Positions 22,991-36,107 are shown, counted from the first letter of the stretch. The stretch is 64,000 bases of DNA from Omphalotus guepiniiformis (GCA_028554645.1 JAQOOI010000076.1:744001-808000), one strand, 5' to 3'. Notes: generated by a model not told the origin, from the sequence alone. Numbers and translations: made by a program.

Positions 22991-23439
22991 ACCAGCGGCC
23001 TTGTGATTCCTGGAGAATATACCCCCCAGTGCCCACACCTTGTTGCTCTGTCAGGTCGGACATTGCTTACGGACAATATTACTTTAGATGTAATGAAGGG
23101 ACACGATATAGTATAGACATGAATATTGTCAAGCAGTACTCACTTTTTATACCAGTTACAGTACGTACCCGAACCCAAGGGTGAACCCTAGAGTCATATC
23201 AACCTATCTAGACATTCACAGTCTGAACTTTTGAGACTGACTTCGTGTGGCTGCATCAGAGTGGTCAAGACTACCCAGCCTGGCAGGGTGAGGTGGTTAC
23301 CTATGGGGATGGTGGACAACACGTGGATACGGAGCTCCATCTGAGTCTCCTTTATATACTTATTTCAGGTCTCCCGGACATTACACGAATTTCTCTTTGG
23401 CATCTTCTCCTTCCTTATATCAGTGGTGTATGAATCACA
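22991..23439. promoter_or_regulatory. Upstream region of the gelsolin-like gene with TATATA at 23353-23358
   Basis: About 450 bp without a gene. A TATATA element stands about 85 bp before the next ATG, and pyrimidine-rich sequence (ctttggcatcttctccttcct) follows it. The first part should be the 3' UTR of the secreted-protein gene. Confidence 0.5.
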
Positions 23440-26400
23440 ATGCATAGTTCGACGAGCCCTCTTCGCTCACACACCTACGATTTACCCAAGCCCGAAGACG
23501 GTCTTGCAGAGTGGGCTAGTAAGATCAAGGCTTTGCAGCAACAGGTAGACGCTGATGAGGAGGCCGAACACAAGAGACTTGAGGAGGAAATTGCTGCTTC
23601 GAGGCTGGCCCGAAAGCGTCGTAGTCGAGGTTACGGTAGTCGTAGGAGCAGCGCAGATTTCGGTGTGTGCTTCTCAACTTTCCGTTTTTCTTTCGTGAAA
23701 CTCATTCTTGACTCTGGATGCTGGTTGTTCGCTAGTAGCACAGACTCTATTTTATCCACTACCGAAAGTCAAGATGATACATCTAGAGCTGACCTAAAGC
23801 CCATTGTTGATCGTCAGAAAGGTCAAGCAGAGGCCTTCCAGCGCCTCGTGGGGAGTAGCACTCATTCTTCGGAAGCGGTGAACTCCATTGCTTCTGCACG
23901 AGCTTGGATGGCGTCCGCATCTGCTCGTACTGCTTCCACATCAGCAGTATCTGAACCGATGTCACTTGCTGCATTCATGGGTGGTCGTGCCACTGGACCT
24001 GTACTCAATAAACATGCCCCTCAGCAAGATGCCCATGACCCGACACAGTTTGAACAGCGTACACGTATTACCTCCCCTCATCCGGTCTTTGGGAGAGGGG
24101 GCGTTGCAATGCCAGGTATGGCGAGCTCCGGGAGATTTCCACGTCGGAATGATGCTGGGGCACCACCTTCCCCGATCTCTGTTTCTTCGAAGAACAGGCC
24201 CTCTGGAAATGTTGTCGCTGTCGATGAACGGTCGCACTCTCCTTCCAAGGCGGGCATTAGGGACAAGTCGAACACTCCTAATATCTCAAGCCGACCTCCG
24301 TTTTCTCCCTTGTCTCCCGAACTACCCGTCCCTGATATTGTAATGAATGAGCGTTCAATCTCGCCGCAAAGGACTGGTACTCGTGAACGAACCATCAGTA
24401 CCCCATCCACATTTTACTCTTCGCCCACTGTAAGGCCTTCTTCTTCTGCTTCACGCCATAATGGTGTTGCACAGGAGCGCCCCGTTTCCCCACAGAAAAC
24501 GGGGAGTAAAGAAAGAAGAATGAGCACTCCTGGTGCTTCTGCTCCTTTGAAGGTATCATTCGCGCTGCCTTCTACCAGCGATGAGAATGTGGTGAAGGCT
24601 CGACCTGCGTCTACAACTCCTTCGCGACCCAAGACTCCAACGCAAGATTCTTCGAAATCACCTCCTTATAAATCCCCTGTGACCACTCCATCGCTCGCTC
24701 GACCTATCCAACCTGAACCACGATCTCCGCCGCAGAGTCTCCATGTACCCTCATCACAGAATCCGTCCCCGGCTTTCTTGAAGCCCCCTGCTCAAAAAGA
24801 CCCTACTCCTAGTCTCAGCCGGCTTCAAGGACGAGGTTTCGTGCAGAATATGGTAAAGGTCAGCCAACAGCTGGAGGTTACCCCGCCGCCCTCTGGGCCA
24901 ACAACACCTGAAAGATCACAGTCAGGAGGAAGGAAAGCTAGCGTTCTTGATAGATGGCAACCCCGAAGTTCAACTAGCCTTACGCCAGTCTCACCCCCAG
25001 CGTCGCCCAAACCCATTGCCTTGCGTAAATCTTGGACTGTTGACTCATCCGCAACCAAAACTGCCTCTCCAGAGCCTCGAAAGGTCAACTTGCCACCCAA
25101 ACCGACAAAGCCCACCGTGTCGTTTGGAGGGAAGGAGGATTCTATGACGTTGCCATTGGAGAACCCATCCGCGCCTCTTGCTGCTCAGACTACGGGTGGT
25201 CTTGGTTCTGCTACTACACTCGTAGTTTTCAAACCTCCACTTGCGGAAGAGGAGCTTGCGCCCTATATGGATGTCAGTGAGCTAGGTGTCAAGGCCAACC
25301 ACTCTCCATCACCTCAACAGAAGCTTCCAGTCTCTGCTGGCAAGCCTTTGATACATGTGCGTTCATTTTGGTAAATCTCCATCGGACTTTGCTCAAAGGG
25401 ATTGGTTTTTTTGTTTGTTTTCTGCTTTTTGTTCTTTTACGTCCTCCATGATAAATATAAATTTATTCTTGGTACACTATCCTTAATTCTCTTCATAATG
25501 CACAGCCGACTAGAGAACGAGCACGAAAGCCGAAGAAGATTAGGAGCTCCGCCGGTCTCCAAGGTGAAAATCGCACTCCCGGTGATGGGGTATCTGTTCT
25601 TCCTCCTTACTCGCCATCTACGCCACAACCTGACCCTTTGGGTTCGGCTTCATCTTCGAAAGTCGGGCATTCATTTCCCGACGACGTTTCCAAAGCTGGA
25701 CCAGCTGTTTCTAAATCTTCCGATGCTGACGGATCTGGGAATGCAAAGCGTGTGACGGACAGATGGGCTGAGCAGGCAATTATTGGCGTAAAGACTGCGC
25801 AAACTCACTCGCATTCCTATGAACCTGAAGCACCTAAGGGACCCAGTATGGTTGGTCGAAGGGCTCTTCCTGGCATGGTACCAACGACGGGAACGAAGTC
25901 CAACGACACTGCTCCTCCTTTACAAGCCTTACCCGTAGCGAAATCTGATTCTTCTGAGAAGTCGCCGACGACGCCAAGTGTTGCTGTTCCTAAGTACCCC
26001 TTCGACGGGCCACGGCCGTCTACCCCGAATCGACCTACCCGAATTCCCAGCACTGGAAACCGGCCGACCGTCATGGACGTTGCTCAGACTTTGAACAACC
26101 AAAATTTACTTACTGAGGTTCAAAGTCCCGTAGAAGAACAATTCAAACCGCAGCCCGTCCACGAGCCACCGCCTATATCTCCTACTACAGGTCTTAGTCC
26201 CCGTATGCAGAACATTGCTCCACCACCACTCATGGAACGACGTAGGTCCAGTTACAATGAGAAATATTCTGTCATCACGTTGCCGCCGTTGAAAGAAGAA
26301 GCGACACCTCTTCCAACCCCTGTAGGTAGTTTGAAGCGTGGCGTTGTTCCGGCCGATGGCGCCTCAGCAGCGGACGTGCACAAAACGCTACACGAAGTCT

Positions 26401-28081
26401 TCAATACATCGTCCTCCGCCATCATACAAGAACATCCAGTCATAGTTGGTGGTGCAGGTATTTTACATCTCTGTGCGTTTCATGCCAGATGCAACCCTAT
26501 CTTAAAAGAGCTCATCCTTTTTCCAGCACATGGCGAACAACCTCTCCCGAAAATCGACATTGAAACGCTTCTGTCGTCTAGGCCATCTTTCAACGCAGAA
26601 GATCCGAACATAAGCACCATCTCGGTGGAAGTAATGAGCATTGACGGAAATCGCTCCACTGTGATCTCGCATGACCATCATGTATTCTACGACTCCGAGG
26701 TGTTAGCAATCGTTCATCGCTCGAAGTCCAAAGCGAGTGGACTGGTATCCACGACCGTTTGGGGATGGTTTGGAAAGAATTCTCAAGCTGGTGAACGAGA
26801 GGAAAGCAAACTTCAAGATCTCTCTAAACGTTATGGTACTTCAACGGTCAGTTTAACTTCGAAAGGTCGCGACAACTTGAAAACTTGATTTATTCTAGAT
26901 CATCGTTCATCAATATTCAGAACCCCGTGGACTAGTTCAAGTTCTGGGTGGTAGATTGGCAGTCCGACAGGTATTGAGGAGTTTCTACAACAATCTTTAT
27001 ATCTCACGCCTCAAATAGGGCCTGCGTGCGCATTGGTCGGCAGACAACACTGCAATGCATATTGTGCGTTCTGCTAAAGGTGGAATTTGGATTGATGAGC
27101 TTGAGTTGAGTGAGTAGCTTACCAAGGGCACGAGCTATTGCTAATGAAACACATCCAGAGTGCCAAGAATCTGTGCTCGGCCTTCAGCTACTGCTTTACA
27201 ATACTGGACTCCATTTATGTCTGGTATGGTCGTGGTTCAGTTACATCTGAACGCCAAGCCGCCCTTGAATATGCCCAATCACTAGGCGAAAATATTGTAG
27301 AGATATCAGAGGGACAAAGCGACGATAATGAGATGTTTTGGATGTTACTTGGAGAGGAGAGTTTTGCGAAAGCGGACTATTGGAAGTGGAGGAATACATC
27401 TGATGATATCGAACCAATGATTTGGAAGGTGGATTGTCTTGATAATCCAGCAGTACGTACTTTCATACAATCTTCAACCGAGACGGGTCTTTTCAACTCC
27501 TTTCTAGCTTTGTCCTATCGAGTCTTTCAATTCAGGGGAGGCTTCTCACAGTGTCTACTTTCTGGATTGCGTATGGGAGTTATTTGTGCTAGTCGGTGCT
27601 AATGCTCGTGAGCAGCAGCAGGACATACGGCTCGCGATTTCGATTGCAAACGTAAGCAGTTTTCTTCAAACTTTCCTTCAATTCAGTTCATTGAGCTAGA
27701 GTTTAGGATCTTGCGCACCACGTAGCACCGAAAAGGCCTCATGTACCTCCTGTGCACGTTGTAATTCTTCCGTCGCAGATTCCGCTTGATTTGAGATGTC
27801 ACTTCCGGGGACTCGATGAAGTGCAGCTGGTCAGTCTTGTTTACGGATCTCTTCGCGAAGGATTCTGACATTATTATAGAATGGAAGCGACGTACCTGAC
27901 CACATGAATATCCTGACCTCGGACGAGGCTCGTGATCACGTTAGTACTCCCAGTTCGGGTTTCGTTGGACGTGAATACTAACTCTCAACTCATGTAGCTG
28001 AACAGGAGATCATGGGAGGCTTATGCCCTTAGAGATCACAGGATGTTGCCTTTAGGTGTTTATCCTGATCTACTAACTTAA
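23440..28081 (+). CDS. DUF4045 and gelsolin-repeat protein (actin-regulating)
   Basis: Large multi-exon protein. The N-terminal block (LAEWASKIKALQQQVDADEE, EAEHKRLEEEIAASRLARKR) is typical of fungal proteins in which DUF4045 precedes gelsolin repeats. A Ser/Pro-rich, probably disordered and phosphorylated region of about 700 residues follows (repeated SPQRTGTRER / SPQKTGSKER motifs). An intron before PTRERARKPKK links the next exon. The C-terminal third has gelsolin/villin-like modules: NISTISVEVMSIDGNRSTVI, HVFYDSEVLAIVHR, TIIVHQYSEPRGLVQVLGGR, YVWYGRGSVTSERQAALEYA and YWKWRNTSDDIEP. The exon joint near 27117 needs donor GTAGCT and acceptor cagag| to stay in frame. The end reads WEAYALRDHRMLPLGVYPDL and stop. 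Likely severs, caps or organises actin; this is inferred from the gelsolin modules. Confidence 0.82.
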
Positions 28082-28483
28082 AACATCCGTCTCGTTGGTA
28101 TCATTATTCCGTGGAAAACATACCCTCAATGTGGATGGATACAAATGTAAAACCTTGTATATTCAGCAGCTTTCATTCGACTTGATAACACGGCAAGAAA
28201 CATAAGTCATATAACTCATGGAACCTGCACCAACTTTGTCGGACGCCGGGACGTTCAGATTGGTATGTGTGCACATGGGTGGACTTGATGGGTTCTCTTC
28301 GAGTCAGGTGACAAAATACGTCTGTTCAAATTTGAATTGACCAGCATGCATCTGCTAGAAGCTGCTAGAGCACTTCAGTTGAGACTGACTATCTGGTCCA
28401 TTTCCGAGCAGAAGCAATGATTGCCCTCCGAACCTACATAAGACCCAAAGGAACGAACAACAGACGATGCTCGTCCATTTGCG
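28082..28483. other. Spacer between the gelsolin-like and GH17 genes
   Basis: About 400 bp, presumably 3' UTR and promoter. No clear TATA box and no gene are seen. Confidence 0.5.
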
Positions 28484-29950
28484 ATGCTCAAGGTCACGCT
28501 CTTCGGTGCCCTCATAACTTTGTGTTACTCTTGTGTACGCGCTCTGCCTTCAGGGTTGGCTTCCAGCACAGACAGATCCCCTCATGGTACCTCACACTGT
28601 TTCCCCGCATTAGGCTTCAGGATGCCTTGGTCGCTACCACCGAGCTCCTCTCTTGCTGATGGCACTTGGTGGTGCGATCCTGCTACTGAATTTGCTTTCG
28701 TTGGGTTTAGCTATGAAGTCACTGCTTGTAAGACCTTTCTAAATCTCGATTGTTGATCCGTACATCCATACACTGAAATGCTAATAATTTGCCGCAGGTC
28801 AAAGTCCGGAACAGCTGAAGCGAGAGTTCCTCGATATTCGATATCATTTCAACTCCCGTTATGTGCGCCTATACGGCGCATGCGACCGAGATGGATTCTA
28901 GTAAGTTGTAAACCAATGCCTCAAGCACCACAAATGTAGTAAAATTCCTTTGATGTAGCGACGACATTGTAGAAGCAGCTTGGGAAAGTGGCCTCGGAGT
29001 TCATGCTCTGATTTGGGTTTGTCCAATTCTTTGCTCGTTGCTTTGACGAGTAACATTACCTTTCGTTCACTTCAGTTTGGCTTCAACCTGGATGACGTTT
29101 GGATAGGTCGAAGGGATGTTCTTTTAGCTGCTCTTCATGCCAACCCGAAGGCAAAATTTGTTACACGTGTCTTACAATTCGGCTCTGAACCGCTGTACGA
29201 TGGGGTTTTGCCCGTGGACGAGCTGACTGCCCAGGTCGAAGCAGCCAAAGCAAACTTGTCAAGTCTGCACATTCCCGTTACCGTCTCTGAACTTGCATAC
29301 GGTTATCAGGTTGTTGCTGTCGTTTCTGACGGCGCTCCCGAATTGACAAAGAAATGTTGCTATAGGAAAGAGGAGGTGCCCAGCAGCTTTTAGACGCATT
29401 GGATTCCATCAACATTCACATGCTGCCTTTCTTCTCTCAGAATGCCTCGATAGGTATGACGATGATGGTGTCAATGATGGATCGACACGAATGTTTGACT
29501 TTTTTGTCGCTATAGCCAACGACTCTTGGCCTTTGGTATTAAACGATCTGGACTGGTTTATTGAACATGGAAAGGGGAAGAAGATGTATTTTGATGAAGT
29601 ACGTTCAGATTTTTAGATCGTACTACTGTACGTGAGGCTCACGACTTTCTGTTAGAATGGTTGGCCATCGGTAACATCACCGAGCGTACAGCCCAACAGC
29701 CCTTATGCAGTTGCGAACATTCAAAATGAACATGTGAGTGCCCAACTCTGTGAAAGCCAGCTCCTGATCGAACAATCTGTAGGATTATTTCGCTCTCCTG
29801 GACTCGAAATGCGAATATCTCAAACATGTAGTCGGCGGCGGAGTCGGTTGGTTTGCTCATATATACAGCGATAATCAGGAACCAGGTTATGGGATTTATA
29901 ACAGTTCTGGGCGTCTCAAATTCCCATTCAAGCCTCGGACAACCTGCTAA
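28484..29950 (+). CDS. Secreted GH17 family beta-1,3-glucanase/glucosidase
   Basis: Wall-modifying glycoside hydrolase. The start MLKVTLFGALITLCYSCVRA is a signal peptide. The body shows FAFVGFSYEVTACQSPEQL, the strand FNSRYVRLYGACDRD, WESGLGVHALIWFGFNLDDV, the acid/base segment VLQFGSEPLYDGVLPVDEL and the nucleophile segment KKMYFDENGWPSV; these Glu residues sit where GH17 enzymes have their catalytic pair. Further on: NASIANDSWPLVLNDLDWFI, then FAHIYSDNQEPGYGIYNSSG and stop after PRTTC. About seven short introns, including one after ELAYGYQ. No C-terminal anchor is seen, so the enzyme is probably soluble in the wall or medium. Confidence 0.88.
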
Positions 29951-30191
29951 TACAGTCACTCCAGTAGGCCGCTGGGTCATACTGGACATCACTCGTGTTC
30001 GATATCAGAAACTTATCCAACACTCCATTGCTAAAGTAGACTTGTGACTACTAATACAAATGAAAAACAGAAAATAAATCACGGCTAAAGCCAAGATTAT
30101 AGTTGTAACATACCAGATTAAAATCTATTGCGTACTTGCACATCCTGTTGGTAGCCCACAGGACATTGAGTAAACCCTAACAAGGTTCCCT

Positions 30192-33100
30192 TTAAATAGC
30201 GCTCATGGATGACCCGATCTCTTCATGCATACTGATCATTGCTGTTGTATCCAGGGGAGACACATTGAACCATGAAGCGGTGCCAAAAAGTCGACGGCTC
30301 AATTCCAATAACTCGTCGATTGTATCCACCATGTCCGTCAACGCGTCGGTCTCGGCCAGAGAGTATATGAGCGATAAACCTGGGGAGCCGATGTGATGCC
30401 CTCTAGCTTGAACACGAACACGTACAGAGGCCACTAGGTTCTGCAATGCTTTTCTATATGACGGCAGAAATTGCGGCAAAGGTTGTCGGGCACCAAAAAC
30501 CTGCTCACAAGCAAACAGAGATACGCAAATACAAGACACAAACTCTCGACGTTGATCTGCAACTGCGATGACGGTCTCTTGTCGAGGTATATGTTCTCGT
30601 ATTTTCCGCAGTCCAGTCATGATATCGAGTAACTTTTGGAGACTTGCTACCAAACGACGATACTGAGTCATCGGGATCTTTGGATGCAGTAATTGAGTGA
30701 GCTGTCGAAGTCAGGTCAGAATAAGTGCATACAGGAATAAGACTTAGTTCGTCTTCCATTGTGGTTATAAGGAGGTTCATTGCTGTACCATTGCGGTCAG
30801 TAGCGAATATAACTTGAAGAATGATAGCGAGTTACACCTACTTTGAAGGGCATTGCGAATAGTAAATTCGAGTTTGACCATCTTGCGCCTGCTATTTATC
30901 CCTGAGCCGGACGTATACTGGAAGAGGTCCCTAATTGGAGAATTAAGCAACAGTAGAACCACTGGAATGAGCAAGTCTCACTTGCTAAGACCCAAATATA
31001 GATGGGTGAGAGAGCCAATGGTAGTGCGCGCGCTGTCCAGAAACATCACCTAGTAAGCAGTACAAAACATCTTAAATTGATGATGTGATGGCACGAATCC
31101 AACGGATACTCTTACCGGGCAATGGCGAGGATAAACCACCCCGTTCATCAGTAAAGCAGCAATTATTCCTGCAGCGATCATAATTCCTCTTATGAGGGCA
31201 AGGCCTTCGGCCAGTCATCACACTGTCACAATAGAGTAGAGTACTAACTCACGAATAGCAGGCGGAGAATCTGAGTCAAAATAGGATGCAAAGATAATCG
31301 GAGGTAGAGTAACATTACTGTCAAATAATCTATAAATTTGAGCTAGGACACAAAAGTCATGACACTCACGCCACAACTCCTAGGGACGGGAAAGTTGAAT
31401 GGATGATAATCCAACTGACTGGTATTTCCGCAATCTGCATTTGTCCTTAGATTTTTCTTATACGTTTCAGAACAATAGCTCACTCACAGTAGTGAATGCC
31501 ACAAGTCCAAATGGGTTAGTGTGACTGATAACTGAGGCCTACACGGATGCAAAATAAGGCAAAGGGATACAAATAGGCTGTTTGAAGCTACTCACAATGA
31601 AGGCATATGTTGCTCCAACGATTGTTCCCGACTGAAGTCAGTTGTTTAGAAAAAGGCATGACTGATAGGGAGGAACCGCCACACCAAACCCAGAACAGCG
31701 ACACGCAACTAGTGAGTGTCAAGGTTATTTGTGCTTAACAATAGTAGCCTGCGAGAACACTCACAGTTGCTCCTGTATTCGTTTCGAGAACCCAGACATA
31801 AGATATTATCATCCACTGTCCCCGGAATTCTATGAACCATTGACGTCCTACAGTATGAATCTCATTCTCAGTACTTTCTCTCTCTCTCTCTCAGATTGTT
31901 AACGACTTCTTACCACGAGAATCGGAAGATAAAAATGCAGGTAAAGCCAACAGAGACACTCCCACTGCATTTTTAAAGGCATGCTTTAGATGACTGGATT
32001 GACGTGCGGCACGCGAAATCTTGTGGATTCCGAATCTTGCTCTCAGGAGAATGGGGAGATTCCACATATAATGTGCCACAGAGCGGAACCAACGAAGAGA
32101 TAGTGGATTCCCATGCAGCCTTGCTTTTGCCTCTCGGTTCTGGAGCATCCTTTCCTGGATTTCGCGATGACGTTCCGACACTCCACGTAAGGCTTCCTCG
32201 GGCGACAACTCTGAGGCCGAATGAGAGACGGCAGTACTAGGGGGATAAGAAATGTCATCCAAAGTTCCGCGCTCCTCCAGCACAATAGTGGTAGAAGCAA
32301 CTCCGAGCCAGGCCCACGAGAGACGTGGATACCATAATCTGTACGGAGCAGATTTGTATGTATCAGATATTGCTCGGGCTACCTTGAGGGCGTGAACGGT
32401 CTCGTTGGCCATCTGTCATATTTCACTTTTATGGGCAGATCTTTTAGAGATATACGGTTGAACACACCTGAAGCAACGATATCATGAATAAACACAAATT
32501 TAGAGTCTTCTGAGGCACAACGTCATCTACCGATGAAATACGCTGTTCCTTATCCAGCTCATCGCAAAGTTGTTTGAGTGCATCCCTAGCACTTTCAACT
32601 GCTGAACTTAGTCGTGTCTGCGAGTGAATGATGGCGGCGGGGTCAAATTTCATTGAGCGCAACGAAGGAACATCATAGCATGTTAGTACAGCAGATCGGA
32701 TGACCGTGATGGAATCTGAAATAGCGTTACCCAGTTCGAGTGCTGGTTCTCGAAAAGAGTGAACAACACCTATTTCAGAAGGCGTGGTTTTCATCTGAGA
32801 TATGTGTGGAAATGTCATGCCCCAGGAAATCTCGCGACGGAGATGCTATGAAAATGGTTAGGTTGCAACTTTTATCCTTGAAAAAACGTGCAAACCAAAC
32901 CTCAATAGTTCCAATAAAGGGCTTCAGAGATTTTACTACAGACAGTGCATCATAGCTTTAAGACCAACTACCTTTAAGGCCAGAGTCTGTTCACTTACCG
33001 CTTACACGACCGATACGAAGCTCGAATGTAGCTTGATGATAGGTATGATTCAGTGCAACAGCTTGTCTGAGGAGCTGAGTGTGGAACACTGGTGCGAATG

Positions 33101-33803
33101 AGGGCTGAGTAGCTGCGAAGGGCCTTTCAAGGTTGGCTTGCAGACAGTCATGGAGGCTCGTCAATGCCAGTGAGATATCATCAGCAATCTGTGCAGTTGA
33201 CCAATGGAGCAGCAAGAAGCATGCACATAATGATGTGATCGCCCCTGTGAGAATTATCCAGAGAAAATGAGCTGCTGGCTCTAATATAGAATTTTTGGCA
33301 CCAGGGTCCGACGTGAGTAGCCATATTGAGACAAAGCATGCAATACGACTTGAAAGAGTAAGTCGAGGGAGAGCACTCTTTAACCAGCCGGCTGAAAAGA
33401 AGACATTTCAATAACGGCATGAAAACGACATCGATGACTTACCTGAGAAGCTGATAGCAGTAAGAAAGATTGCGGGTATTGCCCGCGCAGTTACAGTATC
33501 ACTCGACAATGATGCGATGTAATTTGCCAGAAGAGACGCTCCAATTCCAAGTAAACCGCCCAGAAGATGTAGTACAAGAGCTTCGACTTGCTGCGCGAGA
33601 TTTTGTTGGGCAGAAAAGTGCAATTCTTTGATAGTGAGGGCTAGGAAGGCAGTACTGCCTCCAAGAGCGGAAAAAGGACGCAAGACGACAAGAACAGAAC
33701 ATAATAGTGTCGAGAGAAGCCTGGCGAGAAAACGCCTGGAAAGTCCAGCGGATGGCTGAAGAGAAGAACAAAACATTGGGATAAATTGCGATGCTATCCC
33801 CAA
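30192..33803 (-). CDS. FUSC/aromatic-acid-exporter-like multi-pass membrane protein (ArAE, DUF2421-type)
   Basis: Putative transporter of the fungal ArAE/Bre4-like family, which has two blocks of membrane helices with soluble parts between. The N-terminus (MGIASQFIPMFCSSLQPSAG) leads to hydrophobic segments such as FLARLLSTLLCSVLVVLRPF, VEALVLHLLGGLLGIGASLL and ITGAITSLCACFLLLHW. A long soluble domain follows (ISWGMTFPHISQMK, SAVESARDALKQLCDELDKE), then a second helix block (NAVGVSLLALPAFLSSDSRG, WMIISYVWVLETNTGATW, SGTIVGATYAFIASVISHTN, ALIRGIMIAAGIIAALLMNG) and a soluble C-terminus (DQRREFVSCICVSLFACEQV, ALQNLVASVRVRVQARG). A dozen or so introns, one with a (CT)n tract at about 31877-31891. 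The substrate is unknown. Start 33803 is the first ATG in frame; 33777 is possible. Confidence 0.8.
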
Positions 33804-33979
33804 ACTGACTGTCTTGATGCATTGATGATGCTACTGGTAGCACTAGTAGACTGGTGGCAAAAGACTGAACCGTAGATTTGGAGTCCAAAAAGATCTGTTA
33901 TAACCGATCATTCGGGTGCCAGTTTCTCCATTTTGTGAAGGTACATGTAAACCTCAGTCTTCGCACTTTCTCTCAAACA
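33804..33979. promoter_or_regulatory. Divergent promoter between the ArAE-like gene and the HAD hydrolase gene
   Basis: 176 bp separate the start codons. No TATA box is clear. The HAD side has a short CT-rich leader (cttcgcactttctctcaaac) just before the ATG. Confidence 0.4.
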
Positions 33980-34995
33980 ATGTCAATTCGTCTAGTAACT
34001 TTCGACATTCTCCATACACTAATTACACCTCGTCGGCCCATCCACGTCCAGTATGCAATGGAGTTTGCTCCGTACCTTGGGGCGCTGGATCCCGACATCA
34101 TCAAGGCTTCTTTCAAGTCAGGTGGATCGGATTGATGAGTTGGCCTTGCATTCTCATGTAACCTAGCGAGATTCAGCTCTGAAGACACTACAAAGGGAGA
34201 AGCCTGCTTATGAACAAGGAAGCCAAGTGTGGTGGTCGGATGTTATCAGGAGGACGGCGTTAGGTGCAGGAGCTGATCGGCAAGGTACGTATTTCTTCAA
34301 TCGTCTCCCAGGCAGCACGTTAAAGAACGTCTTGAACAGCATTAGACACTACATTGGATTACATTGTCGAAAATCTTATGAAGCGGTTCAGTTCTGGGCA
34401 AGGTTATAAAGTCTTTGACGACGCCTTTCCTACTTGTCAGTGACCTTTCGTTGAATTGACCGATGACTGAGGGCATCTTGCAGTACAAAAACTACAAAAA
34501 CTCAATATCCGTACTGGGTGTGTGAGCAACTCTGATTCTCGCAGTCGTAAGTGTGTTGTCATAGATAATAATAGAAAGCATCATTCAACTTTTGACAGGA
34601 TCGGTTCTTCTTGATGTAGGACTTTCGGAGTACCTGGCACCGATAATACTTAGCGAAGAGGAGAGCATCGAAAAGCCATCCCCTGAAATATTCCTCCGCG
34701 CCTTGCGTCAAGTGAATGATGATCAAAAGACAGCTATCCGACCAGAAGAGTGTCTGCATGTTGGTGACGAGTTGGAATGGTGAGTAGTGCCCCCTCCTCC
34801 TTCACTCCGCTATCGCTCATGACTACTGGAAAGTGATTATAAGGGTGCGATGAACGCTGGAATGAAGGCCTTGCTTCTGAGACGACCCGGGAAGGACGGA
34901 GAACAAGCGCACATCGAAGAAGGGGAACTTTTGGCAGGAGTAGAGGTAATTGACGGATTAAAGTTGGTATTGAGTAAAATAAGCCCCACGCCTTA
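33980..34995 (+). CDS. HAD-superfamily hydrolase (HDHD3-like)
   Basis: Predicted small-molecule phosphatase or dehalogenase-fold hydrolase. Motif I is in MSIRLVTFDILHTLITPRRP, with the nucleophile Asp, but the second Asp of the usual DxDxT is replaced (DILHT), a change I also associate with HDHD3-type proteins. Motif II is VSNSDSR, motif III is the Lys in EEESIEKPSPEIFLRAL, and motif IV is ECLHVGDELECDYKGAMNAG. Other parts: VWWSDVIRRTALGAGAD, LDYIVENLMKRFSSGQGYKV and FDDAFPTLQKLQKLNIRTG. The protein ends LKLVLSKISPTP and is about 270 residues long. Introns are about 45-55 nt (after ASFK, GADRQ, PT, NSDSR and DELE). Confidence 0.85.
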
Positions 34996-35043
34996 GAGCG
35001 TAATATAATGGTGGAGTATATGCGCCTTTTTCCAGAGCACTTT

Positions 35044-35509
35044 TCATGAGTCCTCAAACTCTTCACCTTCAATCGCTTTGCGACCCTGTAAAGCTATGTC
35101 TTCTACTTTAGACCCAACACGCAAGACAGTCCAGCGAATGACGAGGGGATCTTGTCGCATAATTTTGTTGAGAGACTGTAGTGTCCGGGGAGAAGTGTCG
35201 AAATGTATCGTCCAATAACTAGTGCGAATGTGAGGGAGAAAGACAAGAAACACCAAGTAAAGAACGTACTCTCCAAAGTTATGATACTGTTTATGACGCC
35301 TCATCCTTTGAGGAAGAGTAAGAGTTCCCTTCGAGTCAATTTTTCGGACAACACCACCGGCGTTCATGACATGGGTGCATGTCTGGGTGACCAGCTGCTT
35401 TATATGTTTCTAGAGAGCAACCCTGTGAGTTAGAGCTGGAAAAGCAAGAACATAAACACACATATTCAGGATAATGAGCTGATATACATAACATCTGGTA
35501 GAGCGGCAT
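35044..35509 (-). CDS. MRP17: Mitochondrial small ribosomal subunit protein bS6m (Mrp17)
   Basis: Mitoribosome component. Three exons give MPLYQMLCISAHYPEYKHIK, then QLVTQTCTHVMNAGGVVRKI, DSKGTLTLPQRMRRHKQYHN and FGDYWTIHFDTSPRTLQSLN, and finally KIMRQDPLVIRWTVLRVGSK. This is the bS6 fold with its normal length of about 118 residues. The introns are gtgtgt...ctag before KHIK and gtacgt...ctag before DYWTIHF. There is no long presequence; bS6m proteins commonly begin directly at the conserved PLY(Q/E) strand. The MPLYQM start is unambiguous. Confidence 0.9.
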
Positions 35510-36107
35510 GTCAGTGGAACAAGGGGGATAGAAGACACGTGATCGAGAGACTAAAGGAGGGAGCTGAATTACCGATCTGGAAATGCAATGTACTAGCGCT
35601 CACTGCCATCACTGCCATTTCATCGGACATCTCGAAGGAAAATACCTCGTTTGGTGGTATCAGCGGCCAAGAATGGGCAGCAATGGGGTAAAATGTTCAC
35701 ATTTTACTTGGTACTTACAGATTCTTTGTGGGTTATTGCCTGGCAACAAGGAGAGGCTAATGCGAATCTAAGTTGACGTGAATTGAAAGAACGTTCTATC
35801 CTCGTTTCAACGCTGTCTTCTTTGCAAGCTAGTTTACCTTCAAATTTTCATTTCTTCCCAGTCCCCCGCGGCGCTCCTCTCTTTTCTCTTTCTCTCACCT
35901 CCCATGTCCTCCTCGAACCCGACCCAGCAGTCCACAGACACTCATCTCCATCAGAGACTCCCTACTCCCCATCCTCCTCGTCTCCAGCATTCTCCTTCTC
36001 TTCCCAATATTTGGTTCTTCTTTTCTTCATTTTTATTCTTCTCTTATGCTTATGTTTCTCAAAGGTTTCCTCCTCATTCCGGTCCAATCCCACCCCAGCT
36101 TAGCGTC
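35510..36107. promoter_or_regulatory. Divergent region between MRP17 and the Mei2-like gene, with CT-rich leader
   Basis: About 600 bp. The Mei2-like side (35800-36100) is strongly pyrimidine-rich (cctcgtctccagcattctccttctcttccc), as in leaders of strongly regulated fungal genes. An upstream ATG at 35904 is in frame with the main start but gives a low-complexity, hydrophobic extension, so I take it as untranslated leader or an alternative start. Confidence 0.45.

Noticed and set aside
27100..27180. Apparent frameshift between two gelsolin-like exons
   Set aside because: Using donor GTAGCT and acceptor cagag| keeps the frame (ELELSDAKNLCSAF), so the gene need not be broken.
35904..36107. Upstream in-frame ATG extending the Mei2-like protein
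   Set aside because: The added segment is low-complexity and hydrophobic in a CT-rich leader; the later ATG is more plausible, though an alternative start cannot be excluded.
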